Shown in pieces: positions 45,182 through 56,111 of a stretch of DNA of 64,000 nucleotides. Location of the stretch: the NCBI RefSeq assembly GCF_024679245.1, contig NC_090185.1, positions 29,448,670 through 29,512,669 of the forward strand. Reading direction: 5' to 3'. This DNA comes from Pseudorasbora parva (taxonomy: Eukaryota > Chordata > Actinopteri > Cypriniformes > Gobionidae). The position numbers and the translations under genes are program-made. The notes beneath the pieces are model-generated. The model had not been told where the DNA came from, searched no databases, and was given only the letters and a program-made list of their open reading frames with translations. Each line of letters opens with the position of its first letter. Position 1 is the first letter of the stretch.

Positions 45182-46333
45182 TAGGCATGTGCCGATATCA
45201 ATTTTTCATGCTGCGATTAATTGATGACGTTTTATCACGATATACGATATTATCACAATATTTAAATAAGTTGCAAAAAAAAGTGTTGCCATAGCATAAC
45301 AGCTTTAAGAACTATTTTTGTAAGAACAAAAATAACTGAATGTTTAAATACAATAATGCACCAAAAATATATACAGCTCTGGAAAAAAATTAAGAGACCC
45401 CTCATTGAGAAATCAATGTTAAGTGGTCTCTTGATTTTTTTCAGAGCTGTAAAAGTAAAATTTTCAAACAGATTAAAGTGCAAAAGAATTAGGCTATAAA
45501 GAACAACAGGTAGGCTTACAAATTACAATAAGGGCTCATTAGTTAATGCATTAACTAAGATTGAGCAATAGCTACATTTGGTACAGAAAGTATAATGTTT
45601 TTGGTAATGTTAGTTTAGAAATACTGATCATTGTTAGTTTTATCTTAGGTCCATTAAAAGTTATTTTGATTTTGATTTTAATGTTATTAAAAAGTAACTA
45701 AGAAATTAACATAGAATGATTAATTCTTTATAAGTATTTTTCATTGTCAGTTTGGTAACAATGAATTAACATGTTAACTAATGAAGTCCTATCTCAAAGT
45801 TTTACTGAACAATAACAAGTAATTAGAACAGTTCTAATTATTAGGGCATGTTGTAGTCCAGATTAAAACATAAAAATGTTTAAATTTGAAAATAAATAGC
45901 CTATTAAGTCTTTAAGTATTAAGTATTTGGTGCTGTGATGAACAACATTGAGATTACAAAAACGAATGGCTGTTTTAAAAACTTCACGCGTTTATGTTTG
46001 TTTGCTGGTTCCCGGGGTAACAGCCGCATTCTGCAGTTCATCAGCGCCCTCTGCTGTCACTGAGCGGCACTTCAGCAGCGCGTCTCCTTCACCGGTTCAG
46101 TCATGTGCAAAAGCACGTTGGGCTTGTTTATATCTGAGCGCGTGTCCCTTTGACGCAGAATACAGCGGTGTTGAGCATTTATACGGTTGATGGGCAAAGT
46201 ATTCTTGAGTGCATTATAAAAAAATTATAAATTGTTAATAAATTATTATTTACGATATTTTAAAGTGCCCACGATAACAATATCGTGCATATTCATTATC
46301 GTGATAAATCGCATTATCGAAAATCGGCACATG

Positions 46334-46337
<4 letters not shown>
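45182..46337. mobile_element. hAT-like element, 1.16 kb
   Basis: Inverted ends TAGGCATGTGCCGAT and TAGACATGTGCCGAT (complement at 46337). Internal AT-rich subterminal motifs contain ATATCGTG-like repeats. It sits in TA repeats, so the likely ATATATAT duplication cannot be proven. No transposase. Confidence 0.65.
45374..45449. mobile_element. 76-bp Tc1-type MITE
   Basis: Inverted ends CAGCTCTGGAAAAAAATTAA and CAGCTCTGAAAAAAATCAAG (complement) with flanking TA. This is a minimal mariner-type MITE nested in the hAT element. Confidence 0.85.
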
Positions 46338-46338
<1 letters not shown>

Positions 46339-46417
<79 letters not shown>

Positions 46418-46440
46418 ATTATTATTATTATTATTAATAT
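46339..46440. repeat. (TA)n then (TTA)n microsatellite
   Basis: TA run to about 46412 followed by TTA units. Frames across it are spurious. Confidence 0.95.
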
Positions 46441-47482
46441 TATTATAAGACTAGACTGTATTAGGGAAAGCTTTCCCATCCCTGTTGCAGTTTGCTGCTC
46501 CACAATTCCAGCCCCATAAGCACTGCACTACACTCCCAATCAGCACTGCACTCACAATAATTTATTTACAATCATTCTGGGCATTCACTCATCACTAACC
46601 CAAAGAACTACTGAATAGTTGAACACAAAGTTGTGTGTTTGTGTGAGTTGTGTGTGCATAGGTTAATACAAGCAGAGTAAAATACTTTATTAATACACAG
46701 GCAATAGAAAAAGGGTGTGCCCACACTATGATAATTTGGTTGCTCAGGATGAATAGATTTGTGTGCGATGCATTGCTTTGCACAGCAGGTGTCACTAGGG
46801 AGCACACTGTTTCATGAGGCTTCAGGTAAATGAACCTTTTGGTGAACCAATGGGCTGGAAAGCCTCAGTGGTTCAGGAAGCCTCATTTGGCCATCACTAG
46901 TTATAAGTTTGCATCCCTGATTATTAAGTGCTCTTGCGGTGTTGTGATGTCAAACATAAGTTGTTGTTCGAAGTGCTGGTTGGTGGTTGTGGCATTTGTC
47001 CCGCCTCTCCACCACTGTGATTGGACATTGATGTTCACTCAAAGTTGAACTGTGGACGCGTAAAAATGGACAAAACCTGCCAGCTGTTGGCGCTATTGAA
47101 AATTGCGGCGTATCCATTGGAAACAATTGAAAACATACGCTGGGTGAGGCGAGAACACCTGTTTGTACACGCCGCCTTAATAGGCTATAATTTTGCAACT
47201 TCTATTATGTACACCTCGGAGAATTACAGAGGTCCGGACCTCGGGAACCTCAATAGTGGGTACGGCCCTGGGTGTAGGGTGGGCTTTTTGTCATGGTCTC
47301 ATTAAGGCAGTATCCAAGCAGAGAAGATAGGAGGCTCTTTGTTCACCAAATCAAAGTCATCTGAGAAATGATGGAACAATTAGACACAAAATGACACAAG
47401 GACTTTAATTTAAAATTTAGCAACTAAAAATCTAGTGACATATATATATATATATAAAAACATGTCCGTATGGGCAGAGTAC

Positions 47483-49477
47483 CGGGGGCGGCTGGTCTAT
47501 TATGGGCGCTGGGGCGCCGCCCCTCCTACCAAGAATAAAAAAAATAAAAAATAAAAAATTACGTTTGAAAAAAACGTAAGGTTAAGTGTTTTTTACACAA
47601 GAATGAGGGTGTGGGGGGGGGGGGGGGGGGGTATTTTTGTCTGCCAGCTTCATCATGTGCCGCATAACATCATAAATGTGTAGTTTTATGCTCGGGGCGA
47701 CGAGAAAGGGCGCCCACACTATCTAACCAATGGAGCGCTGATATGCTATAAAACGTCACTAAATATGATCAATTCAACCAATCAGTGACGCGCAGTAATA
47801 ATTCTCTGCCTCTGCGCCCATCGGAGAACAACATGAGTTTGGTGTGGTGCACGTGACGTGGCACGGTGCAGGAGCGGATCTACCGGGGTGGGGGGCAACT
47901 GCCACCCTAAGAAAAACCATTGCCACACTGTCTGCCACCCCAGCAGTGTATCCCAAATTCCCAATGTATTAAATATAAATAGTTTCCTCTACCGATTTAC
48001 ATCAGCGGCGCATCTGTGATGAGATAATAGCAAGAAAACAAGTCTTTCTATTGTTGTTCAAACAAATTACTCAAGAACTGCTTAGTGATCCGCAACGCAA
48101 CTCACCTCTACCGCCGGTTTCACACAGTCCGTTTGCAGTGCGTATTTATTTTTTTCCGTACCCATGTTAACAGATAACAGCTTTCACACTGCACACCGAT
48201 GCGGTCCGGCAGTGCCTTCAGGAGCGGTGCGTCAGCACTGATTATTGAAGTGAAAATCTTATTTCACCACAGATGCATATAATTTAAAGTCTTATCTGAT
48301 AAATTGAAATCAGCCATAGATGTAAAGGATGCAGCAGCAAATATTAATAGGGAAAGAAAAGGGTTAAAAATAGCATTACTCTGAAACAAGTGCAGTTATA
48401 GCCTACATAAGATAAGTTACCATATTTTCTGCTTAACTTTTTTTTAAAGTGCGTTTTTTTCACTGAGCACATTCTCTGCAGTCCGAGCGATGCACAGAAG
48501 CTCACTCTCGCTCATGTCTGAGGTAAATCATCAACACCATCACCACTTAGCCTACAGTAGGCTACATGTTACTTTTATTGAACTAAATTCATTACAATCG
48601 GCAAAAATGAATACGCAGGTTATGAACAAGAGCGCTCCCGCGTCCATGTTTCTCACACTGTTCGTGTGAATCGCAGCACAGTTCAGCGCGCACACACACA
48701 AAATACAGGCAGGAACGCGCATCTCTTAAAGAGGCGGCGCTATATTCCAGCTCTTAAAGGGGCCGCACTATATTCCAGCTCTTAAAGGGGCCGCGCTATA
48801 TTCCAGCTCTTAAAGGGGCCGCACTATATTCCAGCTCTTAAATGGGCCGCACTATATTCCTACTCCTGGTGAATATGGACCTCCTCCAGGTATGGTGTGA
48901 TACTGGTGCGCTCTCAGGTCCGCATCACAGCTTTCACATTACCAATTTATCATACGAACTGTGCCCTGTTCTGCCCTAAACTGCAAGTGTAAAAACTCCC
49001 TTTATTTATATTCTTAAAATAAGAGAAATCACTGCTTATTCTGATTTTTTAAGCTTAGGCTTAAGAGACATCAACAAGTTATTTGAAAAACATCTATGAC
49101 CTTTGCATGTCTTCATGCTCTGAGTATGGTTTTACTATGCATGCATATTTATCCATACCCATGTTGATTAGAGTATTAAAAACTTGAAACATATTAGTTT
49201 AAGGTACATTAAGAACTGAGAAAAATGCTCACCATTACAATTTGTAATTTTCCTCATCTAGTGGTTACTCCATCTAACATTTCAAATATTTGAAATCTAC
49301 AAGGACACTCTAAATTCATACTTTAATAATTACATTAGATGCTATTTGTTTTTAAATCATTACTTTGGTGTTAATGTAATAAATAAACAGCAGAAATTGT
49401 TCAATTGTTAAAATAAAAATTTTAAAACCACATTGTCCCTCAGCCCCCCCTCCTTTTTCCATCACCAGCCGCCACTG
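47483..49477. mobile_element. hAT element, 2.0 kb, perfect 8-bp TSD
   Basis: Inverted ends CGGGGGCGGCTGG and CAGTGGCGGCTGG. Flanked by CAGAGTAC at 47475-47482 and 49478-49485. The CAGTGGCGG terminus is typical of a hAT group in vertebrates. There is a G-run at 47611-47630, and a second hAT-like end (CAGGAGCGGATCTACCGGGG) lies inside at about 47868. No transposase. Confidence 0.88.
48725..48865. repeat. 28-bp minisatellite
   Basis: Five units of CTCTTAAAGGGGCCGCACTA plus TATTCCAG, differing at one or two bases, inside the hAT element. Confidence 0.92.
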
Positions 49478-49870
49478 CAGAGTACTCCCCTGTATCTCTG
49501 GTTAGGATAGTAACCAGGTCAGTGTGTTTAGACCGGGTGGTGGAGGGATGCTGATTGGATAGATCATATGAACATGCTCCTCCCGAACTTTGTTAATAAA
49601 ACATCATTAAAGGTGACTTGTCTTGATATTCCGTGTTTAGTCAGTGTCTTTTTTTTTAACCTTTAACACATTTGCATTATCTGCTCGATTTCAGTCAGCA
49701 CAAACTTACAATCCACCGAAACTTTTAGGTATGTTATTGTGACGCCTAGGGCTGGGACAACGCGTCAATGTCATCGATGACGTCGACGCAAAAAATACGT
49801 CGACGCAAAATATGCGAGTCGATTCGTCAGACCCAAAATAAAGATGGTGGCGCCGGAGAGTAGTAGCAAC

Positions 49871-49933
49871 CATAGATATACATAATAAAGTATATTATGT
49901 AATTAAGTATATTATTTATTATGTATATCTATG
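49871..49933. mobile_element. 63-bp MITE nested in hAT, perfect 8-bp TSD
   Basis: Inverted ends CATAGATATACATAATAAA of 19 bp. Flanked by GTAGCAAC on both sides (49863-49870 and 49934-49941). Its terminus resembles that of the hAT element at 42132-43670 (CATAGACATCATAT). Confidence 0.88.
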
Positions 49934-51125
49934 GTAGCAACACGAGTGGCTCCTCAGACTTTCAGAAGTGCAAGGCTTGCGAGTTGGCGCGCGGCGCGCA
50001 CGGAGCAAGCGCTCTTATACACAGGTGCGCATGCACGCGTTTTGTTGTCACGGCTACATAAACAAATGTCTGCACACAGGAAGACAGATGTTTAAATTAA
50101 GTTACGGTACCGACATCCAGTTATGGTGTCCCGCCTTTGTTTTACTGTCTATTAAAGTCTGCCGCGTTTAAGTTACGGTGTAGCCTGTGTACTGTCATAG
50201 CCTTCATGTTTTCATAATGCAGAATATTCACTCAGCGCGCTGTCAGGCAGTTTGGGGCTGCCCACTGCACGAGTGTGTGCACTCGAATGCCGTGACATCG
50301 TGAGCTCACGCATACAATCAGTAGTAACAGTTCGCAATTATATCCATATATCCTTGCCTTTCTTGTAAACCCGATAAAATCCATGGCAATGAATGTCATC
50401 GGGGATGTTTAATCCACAAGCATTCTGAGAATTATTCCTACTTGTCGTTCACATCAATCTAAAAGTTGTCCTTTTAGGCTATAGGCGATTTTCATTCAAA
50501 GATGTAAAAGTAATTAAGCTATGTAGCCTATTGTATCATTTTTTTGCTAGATAAAAACATTAAAAACATATTGCAATAAATAATTTCTCTGTTTAGCGTA
50601 TGAATGGGCAATCCGATCCAGTCAGTGCTGTCATTAGAGTGTGATAGCCAAACTTAACCCTTGATTAACCAGCGGCACTATTTGCTATTTATCTTATTAC
50701 AATCACATGCATTTTTACATGATTTGTTATTTGTTCTATTTTTTATATCTTTGCATTATATATGCAAATGTTTACTCATTAGAAATAATCTTATCTTGTT
50801 CATATAATTCAGTGTCACCTATCAACCTGTAAGTTTTGCTGCACAGCAATGAAGATTCTCTTTACTAGAGGTATTGTGTCCTTAATAATGGCATCAGAAT
50901 GCAGCCAAAGCACATGATGGTAATAAGAAGATGGCTATAATTAATTGTAAATCATCCAAAATAAATGCCATGATCATTACATTTTATACAGGTGTTACTA
51001 TATTGATTTTGTAAAAGGTGATCAGCAACCAAATATTGATAATATGGAAGTTACTGCCTTTTGCCTTGGCATGACTCCACATTTTTTGCAGACAATACAA
51101 AGGCAGAGTGCAGTAACTTCAAAAT

Positions 51126-51126
<1 letters not shown>

Positions 51127-51182
<56 letters not shown>
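51127..51182. repeat. (GT)n microsatellite
   Basis: GT run of about 56 bp. Confidence 0.95.
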
Positions 51183-51184
<2 letters not shown>

Positions 51185-51632
51185 TTTGTTATGATTTTAT
51201 TGAATGCATTGTTCTTGTATAGCCTTTTACTTTGGAATTTTAAGAGCAATAAACATATATTGCAATGTTAAGGAATTAGTTTTTTTTCATTCAGATAATT
51301 AAATCAACATGTATAAATTGCTATTAGGCAATTAATGGGGAGATAATCGGTAATCGAATCGAATCGTAACCGAATCCGACAGGGAAAATTAATCGTTAGA
51401 TTAATCGATGCATCGAAAAAATAATCGATAGATTAATCGTTTAAAAAATAATCGTTTATCCCAGCCCTAGTGACGCCCCAACTGATGGTTCTTCACAGTT
51501 TAAGTATGCAATATATTCCCTGTATGTGAAAATGCATTGACGGAAACAATAGTACTTCCATGCCGCTAGAGGGCGCTGTGTGAGTGTGGTGGATCGCTAT
51601 AAAGTCTGCTGCGTGCCACATCAAAACACAGC

Positions 51633-51690
51633 AAGACCGGAGCTGATCATACGCACAACTTTTGTCTGTCTTTCTTTCACCTTTGCACAG
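51633..51690 (+). repeat. 58-bp perfect direct repeat, copy 1
   Basis: Starts AAGACCGGAGCTGATCATAC; identical to 52194-52251. A TATAAAG lies about 35 bp upstream, and the copy ends CACAG directly before GTTAGT, a possible splice donor. It looks like the start of a transcript, possibly LTR R/U5. Confidence 0.9.
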
Positions 51691-52193
51691 GTTAGTCAAG
51701 TGTTTTAATGTTCCAATTGAACTTGATGTTGAAAGTATGTTAGTCCATATTAACAGGTGGAAATTGAGTATATTTGGTAGTTTAACAACCATTAACATTA
51801 TCCCGCAATTGAATGCTATGTATGTATGTTTTGTGACACGTGTTGACGGTGAATGTATGAATATGTTTCTTATGAGTCAATACTACTTTGAGAGGCTGGT
51901 GAAAGATCTATAAAGTGAAGAAACGTACAGAAACGTTGTGTTTGAACATGTTGTGAGTTAATTTAATTGTGAAAACAATATAGTGATGTAGCATTGAATA
52001 AGATGTTTAAAGATGTAAATGAGTGATACAATGATTGATTAATTAATGAACAGATTTTCATGAATGCATTAACGTTATGTAAAAACAAGGAGACTGAACC
52101 AATGAAGATTTGAATATAGAAAGTGGTTTATTGAGACATGGTTTTGAACAATTGTATTTGTACTACTGTTTTTGAGAAAATATAAAAGACAGT

Positions 52194-52251
52194 AAGACCG
52201 GAGCTGATCATACGCACAACTTTTGTCTGTCTTTCTTTCACCTTTGCACAG
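52194..52251 (+). repeat. 58-bp perfect direct repeat, copy 2
   Basis: Second copy, 561 bp downstream and preceded by ATATAAAAGACAG. Followed by CTTCTGGGCGCTGAAC, which resembles a primer-binding-type sequence, but this is weak. Confidence 0.9.
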
Positions 52252-52426
52252 CTTCTGGGCGCTGAACATTTTAACTGATAGCAGGTGCAGAGGTTCTGTA
52301 CCCGCTACATTATGACTGTATGTAAGTTATGTTATAGAACAAAATGTGAACCTTTCATCAATGGGTGCGTTAACATGCACACCAGTAAGCTGATAACTCC
52401 AAAAAATCAGCTTATTGAAATAACCA

Positions 52427-52595
52427 GTTCCCTTTCGGGGAACTCGAGCTGCGTCAAAACGCTGTGAGAACGCCTCTGCGTTAATGCGTCGTGAAGCGCG
52501 TGTAGAACCAATCCATCGGGAGATCGATCGTGATGACGTCATCGACCGGATACTATAAAAGGTCCGCGAACACAAACAGGAACTAGCTTCTGTGC
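52427..52595 (+). repeat. DIRS left inverted terminal repeat with promoter
   Basis: Starts GTTCCCTTTCGGGGAACTCG; has ACTATAAAAGG at about 52552. Inverted at 57318-57500 with scattered differences. Confidence 0.85.
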
Positions 52596-52723
52596 CTTCA
52601 GTAAGCGATCTGTGTGAACCTGTCTGTCTATTTGGTGTTTTTGTCTGTCCATTAGAGAGAATTTTCCACCTTTGTTAAATATATCTGATATATATTTTAT
52701 AACATAAAGAGAAAAAGGAGATT

Positions 52724-54330
52724 ATGGCGAGTGAACAGCATTTCACAGTGTGTTCATCCCTGCCCTCAAAATATATATATTGCGTGTGGGAAACACACTC
52801 ATTGTGTATGGCTGTTTGGGAGCGCTTGAGCCCTTGAGGGGGCCGCTTGCAAGCATTTTTTGAGCGGCTTCCGTTAAGAATGCTGCGCTCTCGCCGGGCA
52901 CTCTTCGAGGAGGGTGCTTCGGCTCGTGTTCCCCGCGGCTCGGTCCCGCTGCTGCCGAGGCAGGGCGGTGGCTTCAGTCGTGGGGTTCACACATGGACTT
53001 TACAGAGGGGTTTGAGACGGGCCCAGCCTTATCTCAGCCTTCACCTGTATCGTCCAGTGTCTCGTCTCGGGGTTTGGAAGCCCGCTCTGTGGTCTCTTCC
53101 TCCCCGGGCGGGGCACCGGTGCTCCAACTATCCAGCTCTGAGGAGGTGGACGTTGAGAGCATCGCGACTGAAGACTCGCCACTTCAGTCACCCTCTAGTG
53201 AGTTGAGGTTCTCACGAGAGCTGTGGCCAGGTTAAATATAAAAATAAAAAACGACTGGCTGGCAGAAATATCTGAATCCCATCGAAATCAGAGAAAACGA
53301 AATCAGATGAGCGATTCCTGCCCTCTCGTGCAAAGCATCAACGTCCTGCCGTTCTTCCCTGACCTGCACACCGAGGTGTCTAGGTCATGGAGGAAACCGG
53401 TATCATATGGAGTGTTCAGCCCACATACATCTGCATATAGTAATATATTTGGGCTGAGACACTATGGTTATGGGGCGATGCTGAAGATCGAAGAGACGCT
53501 TGCGAGCTATCTCTCGCCTTCAGCTGCATCGTCCCTGGCATTTCCCCTCCGAAGGAAATCGGTGCTTACCTCAGCACACGGTACCCGTCTTCCTTCGGTG
53601 CCCACAGGGGGCCGCGCTTCTAACCCCGCCGCAATGTCAGGGCGCAGAGGGTCTCCGCGGGCCACCTGAGGGTGGTCCGCCCCCTCCTCGGAGGGCATGC
53701 GAGCAGTCAGGTCAGGTGTTCCCTGCCGGTTTGCCGTTTCAGGGCACTGCACTCGCTGCTCAAATTACACCAGAGGCCAGCCTCGAGAGGCTGGTTCCCT
53801 TAGTTTCCCCTCCGTGGGAAGACGGTGCTTACCTCAGCATACGGTTCCCGTCTTTCTTCGGTACCCTCAAGGGGCCGCGCTGCCAACCCCGCCGCAATGT
53901 CGGGGCGCAGAGGGTCTCCGCGGGCCACCTGAGGGTGGTCCGCCCCCTCCTCGGAGGGCAGGGGAAACAAAAGGACGCTGAGGGTAGTCCCCTCCGAAGG
54001 GAAACGGTGTTTACCTCTGCCTACGGTACCCGTTGTCCTGCAGCGCCCTCTGGGGGCCGCGCTGCCAACCCCGCCGCAATGCCGGGGTGCAGACGGTCCC
54101 CGCGGGCCACTCGAGGGTGGTCCGCTCCCCCTTCGGGGGGCTCCCGAGCAGTCAAGTCAGTCGTTCCCTGCCAGTCCGCCGCTTCAGGGCACTGTGCTTG
54201 CTGTTCAAAGTACACCAGAGGCCAGCCTCGAGAGGCTGGTTCCCTTAGTAGATTTTCTAGACTAATGGAAACGTCTATCAAATATATCTTGTTGGGTCCT
54301 GCAGATAATCGAAAGGGGGTATGCCATTCA
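52724..54330 (+). pseudogene. DIRS gag-like region, frameshifted, with inserted tandem repeats
   Basis: Successive frames give KHCERLPLRMLRSRRALFEE, SSEEVDVESIATEDSP and, after another shift, LPFFPDLHTEVSRSWRKPVS and EETLASYLSPSAASS. These are Gag blocks typical of fish DIRS elements. After that comes a GC-rich repeat region (three imperfect copies at 53541-53803, 53804-53985 and 53988-54250; two of about 263 bp and one of about 182 bp) with frames such as GRASNPAAMSGRRGSPRAT. At least three frame changes make it non-functional. Confidence 0.72.
53541..54250 (+). repeat. Three tandem imperfect repeats in DIRS gag
   Basis: Units begin TTTCCCCTCCG, contain AACCCCGCCGCAATG and CCGCGGGCCACCTGAGGGTG or close variants, and end with CTCGAGAGGCTGGTTCCCTT (units 1 and 3). 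Unit 2 is shorter. Confidence 0.85.
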
Positions 54331-54376
54331 ATTTAAAAGGCGGCCACCTCCTTTCAGCGGTGTCCTACCTACAGAG

Positions 54377-56111
54377 GTGGGCCCGGAGCAGGCTCTGGTG
54401 AGGGCACAGGAAGTAGAGACCCTCCTGCGAAAGGGGGCTATAGAAAGGGTTCCTCCTCCCGGCAGGGAGTCTGGGTTTTATAGCCGTTACTTCATCGTGC
54501 CAAAGAAGGATGGGGGCTTACGCCCGATATTAGATCTGCATCTCTTAAATCGCTCAGTGGCCAAGCTCAAGTTCAAGATGCTCACACTCAGACAGATTGT
54601 GTCGCAGATCAAATCGGAAGATTGGTTTGTCACCATAGACCTCAAAGATGCGTATTTTGTCTCCATCCTTCCACATCACAGGAAGTTCCGGAGGTTTGCC
54701 TTCGGGGGAGAGGCATACCAATATCGTGTACTTCCTTTCGGTCTAGCTCTGTCACCCCGCACATTCACCAAGTGTGTGGATGCAGCTGGCGCTGTTGCGT
54801 CTGCAGGATATCCGCATACTGAATTATATCGACGACTGGCTGATTCTAGCGAATACAGAACAGATGGCGGTTCAGCATCGAGATGCTGTTCTCGCACACA
54901 TGTCGAAATTGGGGTTGAGGCTGAACGCCAAGAAGAGTGTGCTTTCTCCGGCTCAGAGAACCACTTTTTTAGGCGTGGACTGGGATTCGGTAATTATGCG
55001 GGCGCAATTATCGCCAACACGCATAGCATCAATCCTGGCAGCAGTCAAAGAGCAGAAGCTAGACCGGGCCGTCACTGTGAAGCAGTTCAAGAAACTGTTA
55101 GGTCTCATGGCAGCAGCGTCCAACGTAATACCTCTTGGCCTACTGTACATGAGGCCACTGTAGTGGTGGCTCAAAACAAAAGGGTTCTCCCCGAGGGGAA
55201 ATCCGCTCCGCACGATCAAAGTCACGTGGCGATGCCTACGTGCTCTGGTCATGTGGAAAAACCCGGGGTTTTTATCTCAGGGTCCCGTGTCGGGGGCTCA
55301 TGTTCGAAGCGTAACGCTAACGACAGATGCCTCTCTCACGGGCTGGGGGGCGACCATGAGTGGTCACTCATCCCAGGGTCTATGGCAGGAACATCAGCGG
55401 CACTGGCACATAAATCGGCTAGAGATGCTCGCAGTGTTTCTTGCATTGAAACAGTTTCTGCCCGACCTCAGGGGCCACCATGTGTTAGTCAGGACAGACA
55501 ACACATCGGTGGTCGCCTATATAAATCATCAGGGGGGTCTGAGGTCCCGTCTGTTGGACAAATTGGCACGTCGGATCCTCCTGTGGGCCCAAGGGAAATT
55601 GCTGTCAGTCAGAGCAGTATATATCCCGGGGGTCCTGAATCAGGAAGCAGACAGCCTGTCGAGGCAGGGGCCGAGGCCCGGGGAATGGAGACTCCACCCA
55701 GAGGTGGTGGAGCTCCTATGGAAGGTATATGGGAAGGCAGGGATAGATCTATTTGCTTCGGAGGAGAATTCTCACTGCCCGCAGTGGTTTTCTCTGTCCC
55801 ATCCAGCCCCGCTGGGGTTGGATGCCATGGTACAGGAGTGGCCGAGGCTACCCCTGTACGCCTTCCCCCCGATTGTCTTGCTTCCAGGAGTTCTGGAGAG
55901 GGTACGCCGGGACCGGGCCCAGGTACTTCTAGTGGCTCCGTACTGGCCGACCAGAATCTGGTTTTCGGACCTGATAGCTCACTTGGAAGGCTCTCCGATG
56001 GAGATTCCGACCAGGAGGGATCTACTCTCTCAGGTGGGCGGGAGATTCCTGCACCCACGCCCAGAGATGTGGAAACTATGGGCTTGGCCTCTGAGGGGGC
56101 CAGGCTCATAG
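54377..56111 (+). pseudogene. DIRS reverse transcriptase-RNase H, frameshifted
   Basis: The RT starts in one frame (SGFYSRYFIVPKKDGGLRPI; catalytic Asp in VTIDLKDAYF; RVLPFGLALSPRTFTKCVD). It shifts at about 54785 to a second frame carrying the catalytic pair in NYIDDWLILA. After a TAG at 55161 it goes on to RNase H (TTDASLTGWGATMSG; HINRLEMLAVFLALKQF; VRTDNTSVVAYINHQGG; NQEADSLSRQ). All catalytic residues are present, but they are split by one frameshift and one stop. The long 731-codon frame seen on the plus strand is a chimera: it is real at its two ends (RT start, recombinase N-half) and out of frame in between. Confidence 0.85.

Larger units (their letters stand above)
44726..46906 (+). 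mobile_element. hAT family X, second copy, 5'-truncated
   Basis: Begins with the ~98 bp shared with 39711-39809 and ends CCATCACTA at 46906. The last 160 bp (CCTCATTTGG, AGCCTCATGAAACAGTGTG read inverted) have the style of hAT subterminal regions. A younger element at 45182-46337 is nested within. Confidence 0.45.
41305..47270. mobile_element. Composite hAT-like element, 6 kb, with nested insertions
   Basis: The ends share AGGGCCGTACCCA in inverted orientation, plus a nearby GAGGTCC. Both sides carry the 8-bp GGTGTAGG (41297-41304 and 47271-47278). The inside contains another hAT element (42132-43670), a 5'-truncated family X copy, and further nested elements, so it is a stack of insertions. 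No hAT transposase is visible. Confidence 0.55.
49747..51469. mobile_element. hAT element, 1.72 kb, perfect 8-bp TSD
   Basis: Inverted ends TAGGGCTGGGACAACG and TAGGGCTGGGATAAACG. Flanked by GTGACGCC at 49739-49746 and 51470-51477. Subterminal regions are rich in ATCGAT/GACGTCGAC motifs that could be transposase sites. Contains a nested 63-bp MITE and a GT tract. No transposase. Confidence 0.92.

Noticed and set aside
39562..46906. One 7.3-kb hAT element from TAGTGATGG to CCATCACTA
   Set aside because: Flanking 8-mers differ (CACCATGC versus GTTATAAG) and the interval crosses the boundaries of another element with perfect duplications. Two copies are more likely.
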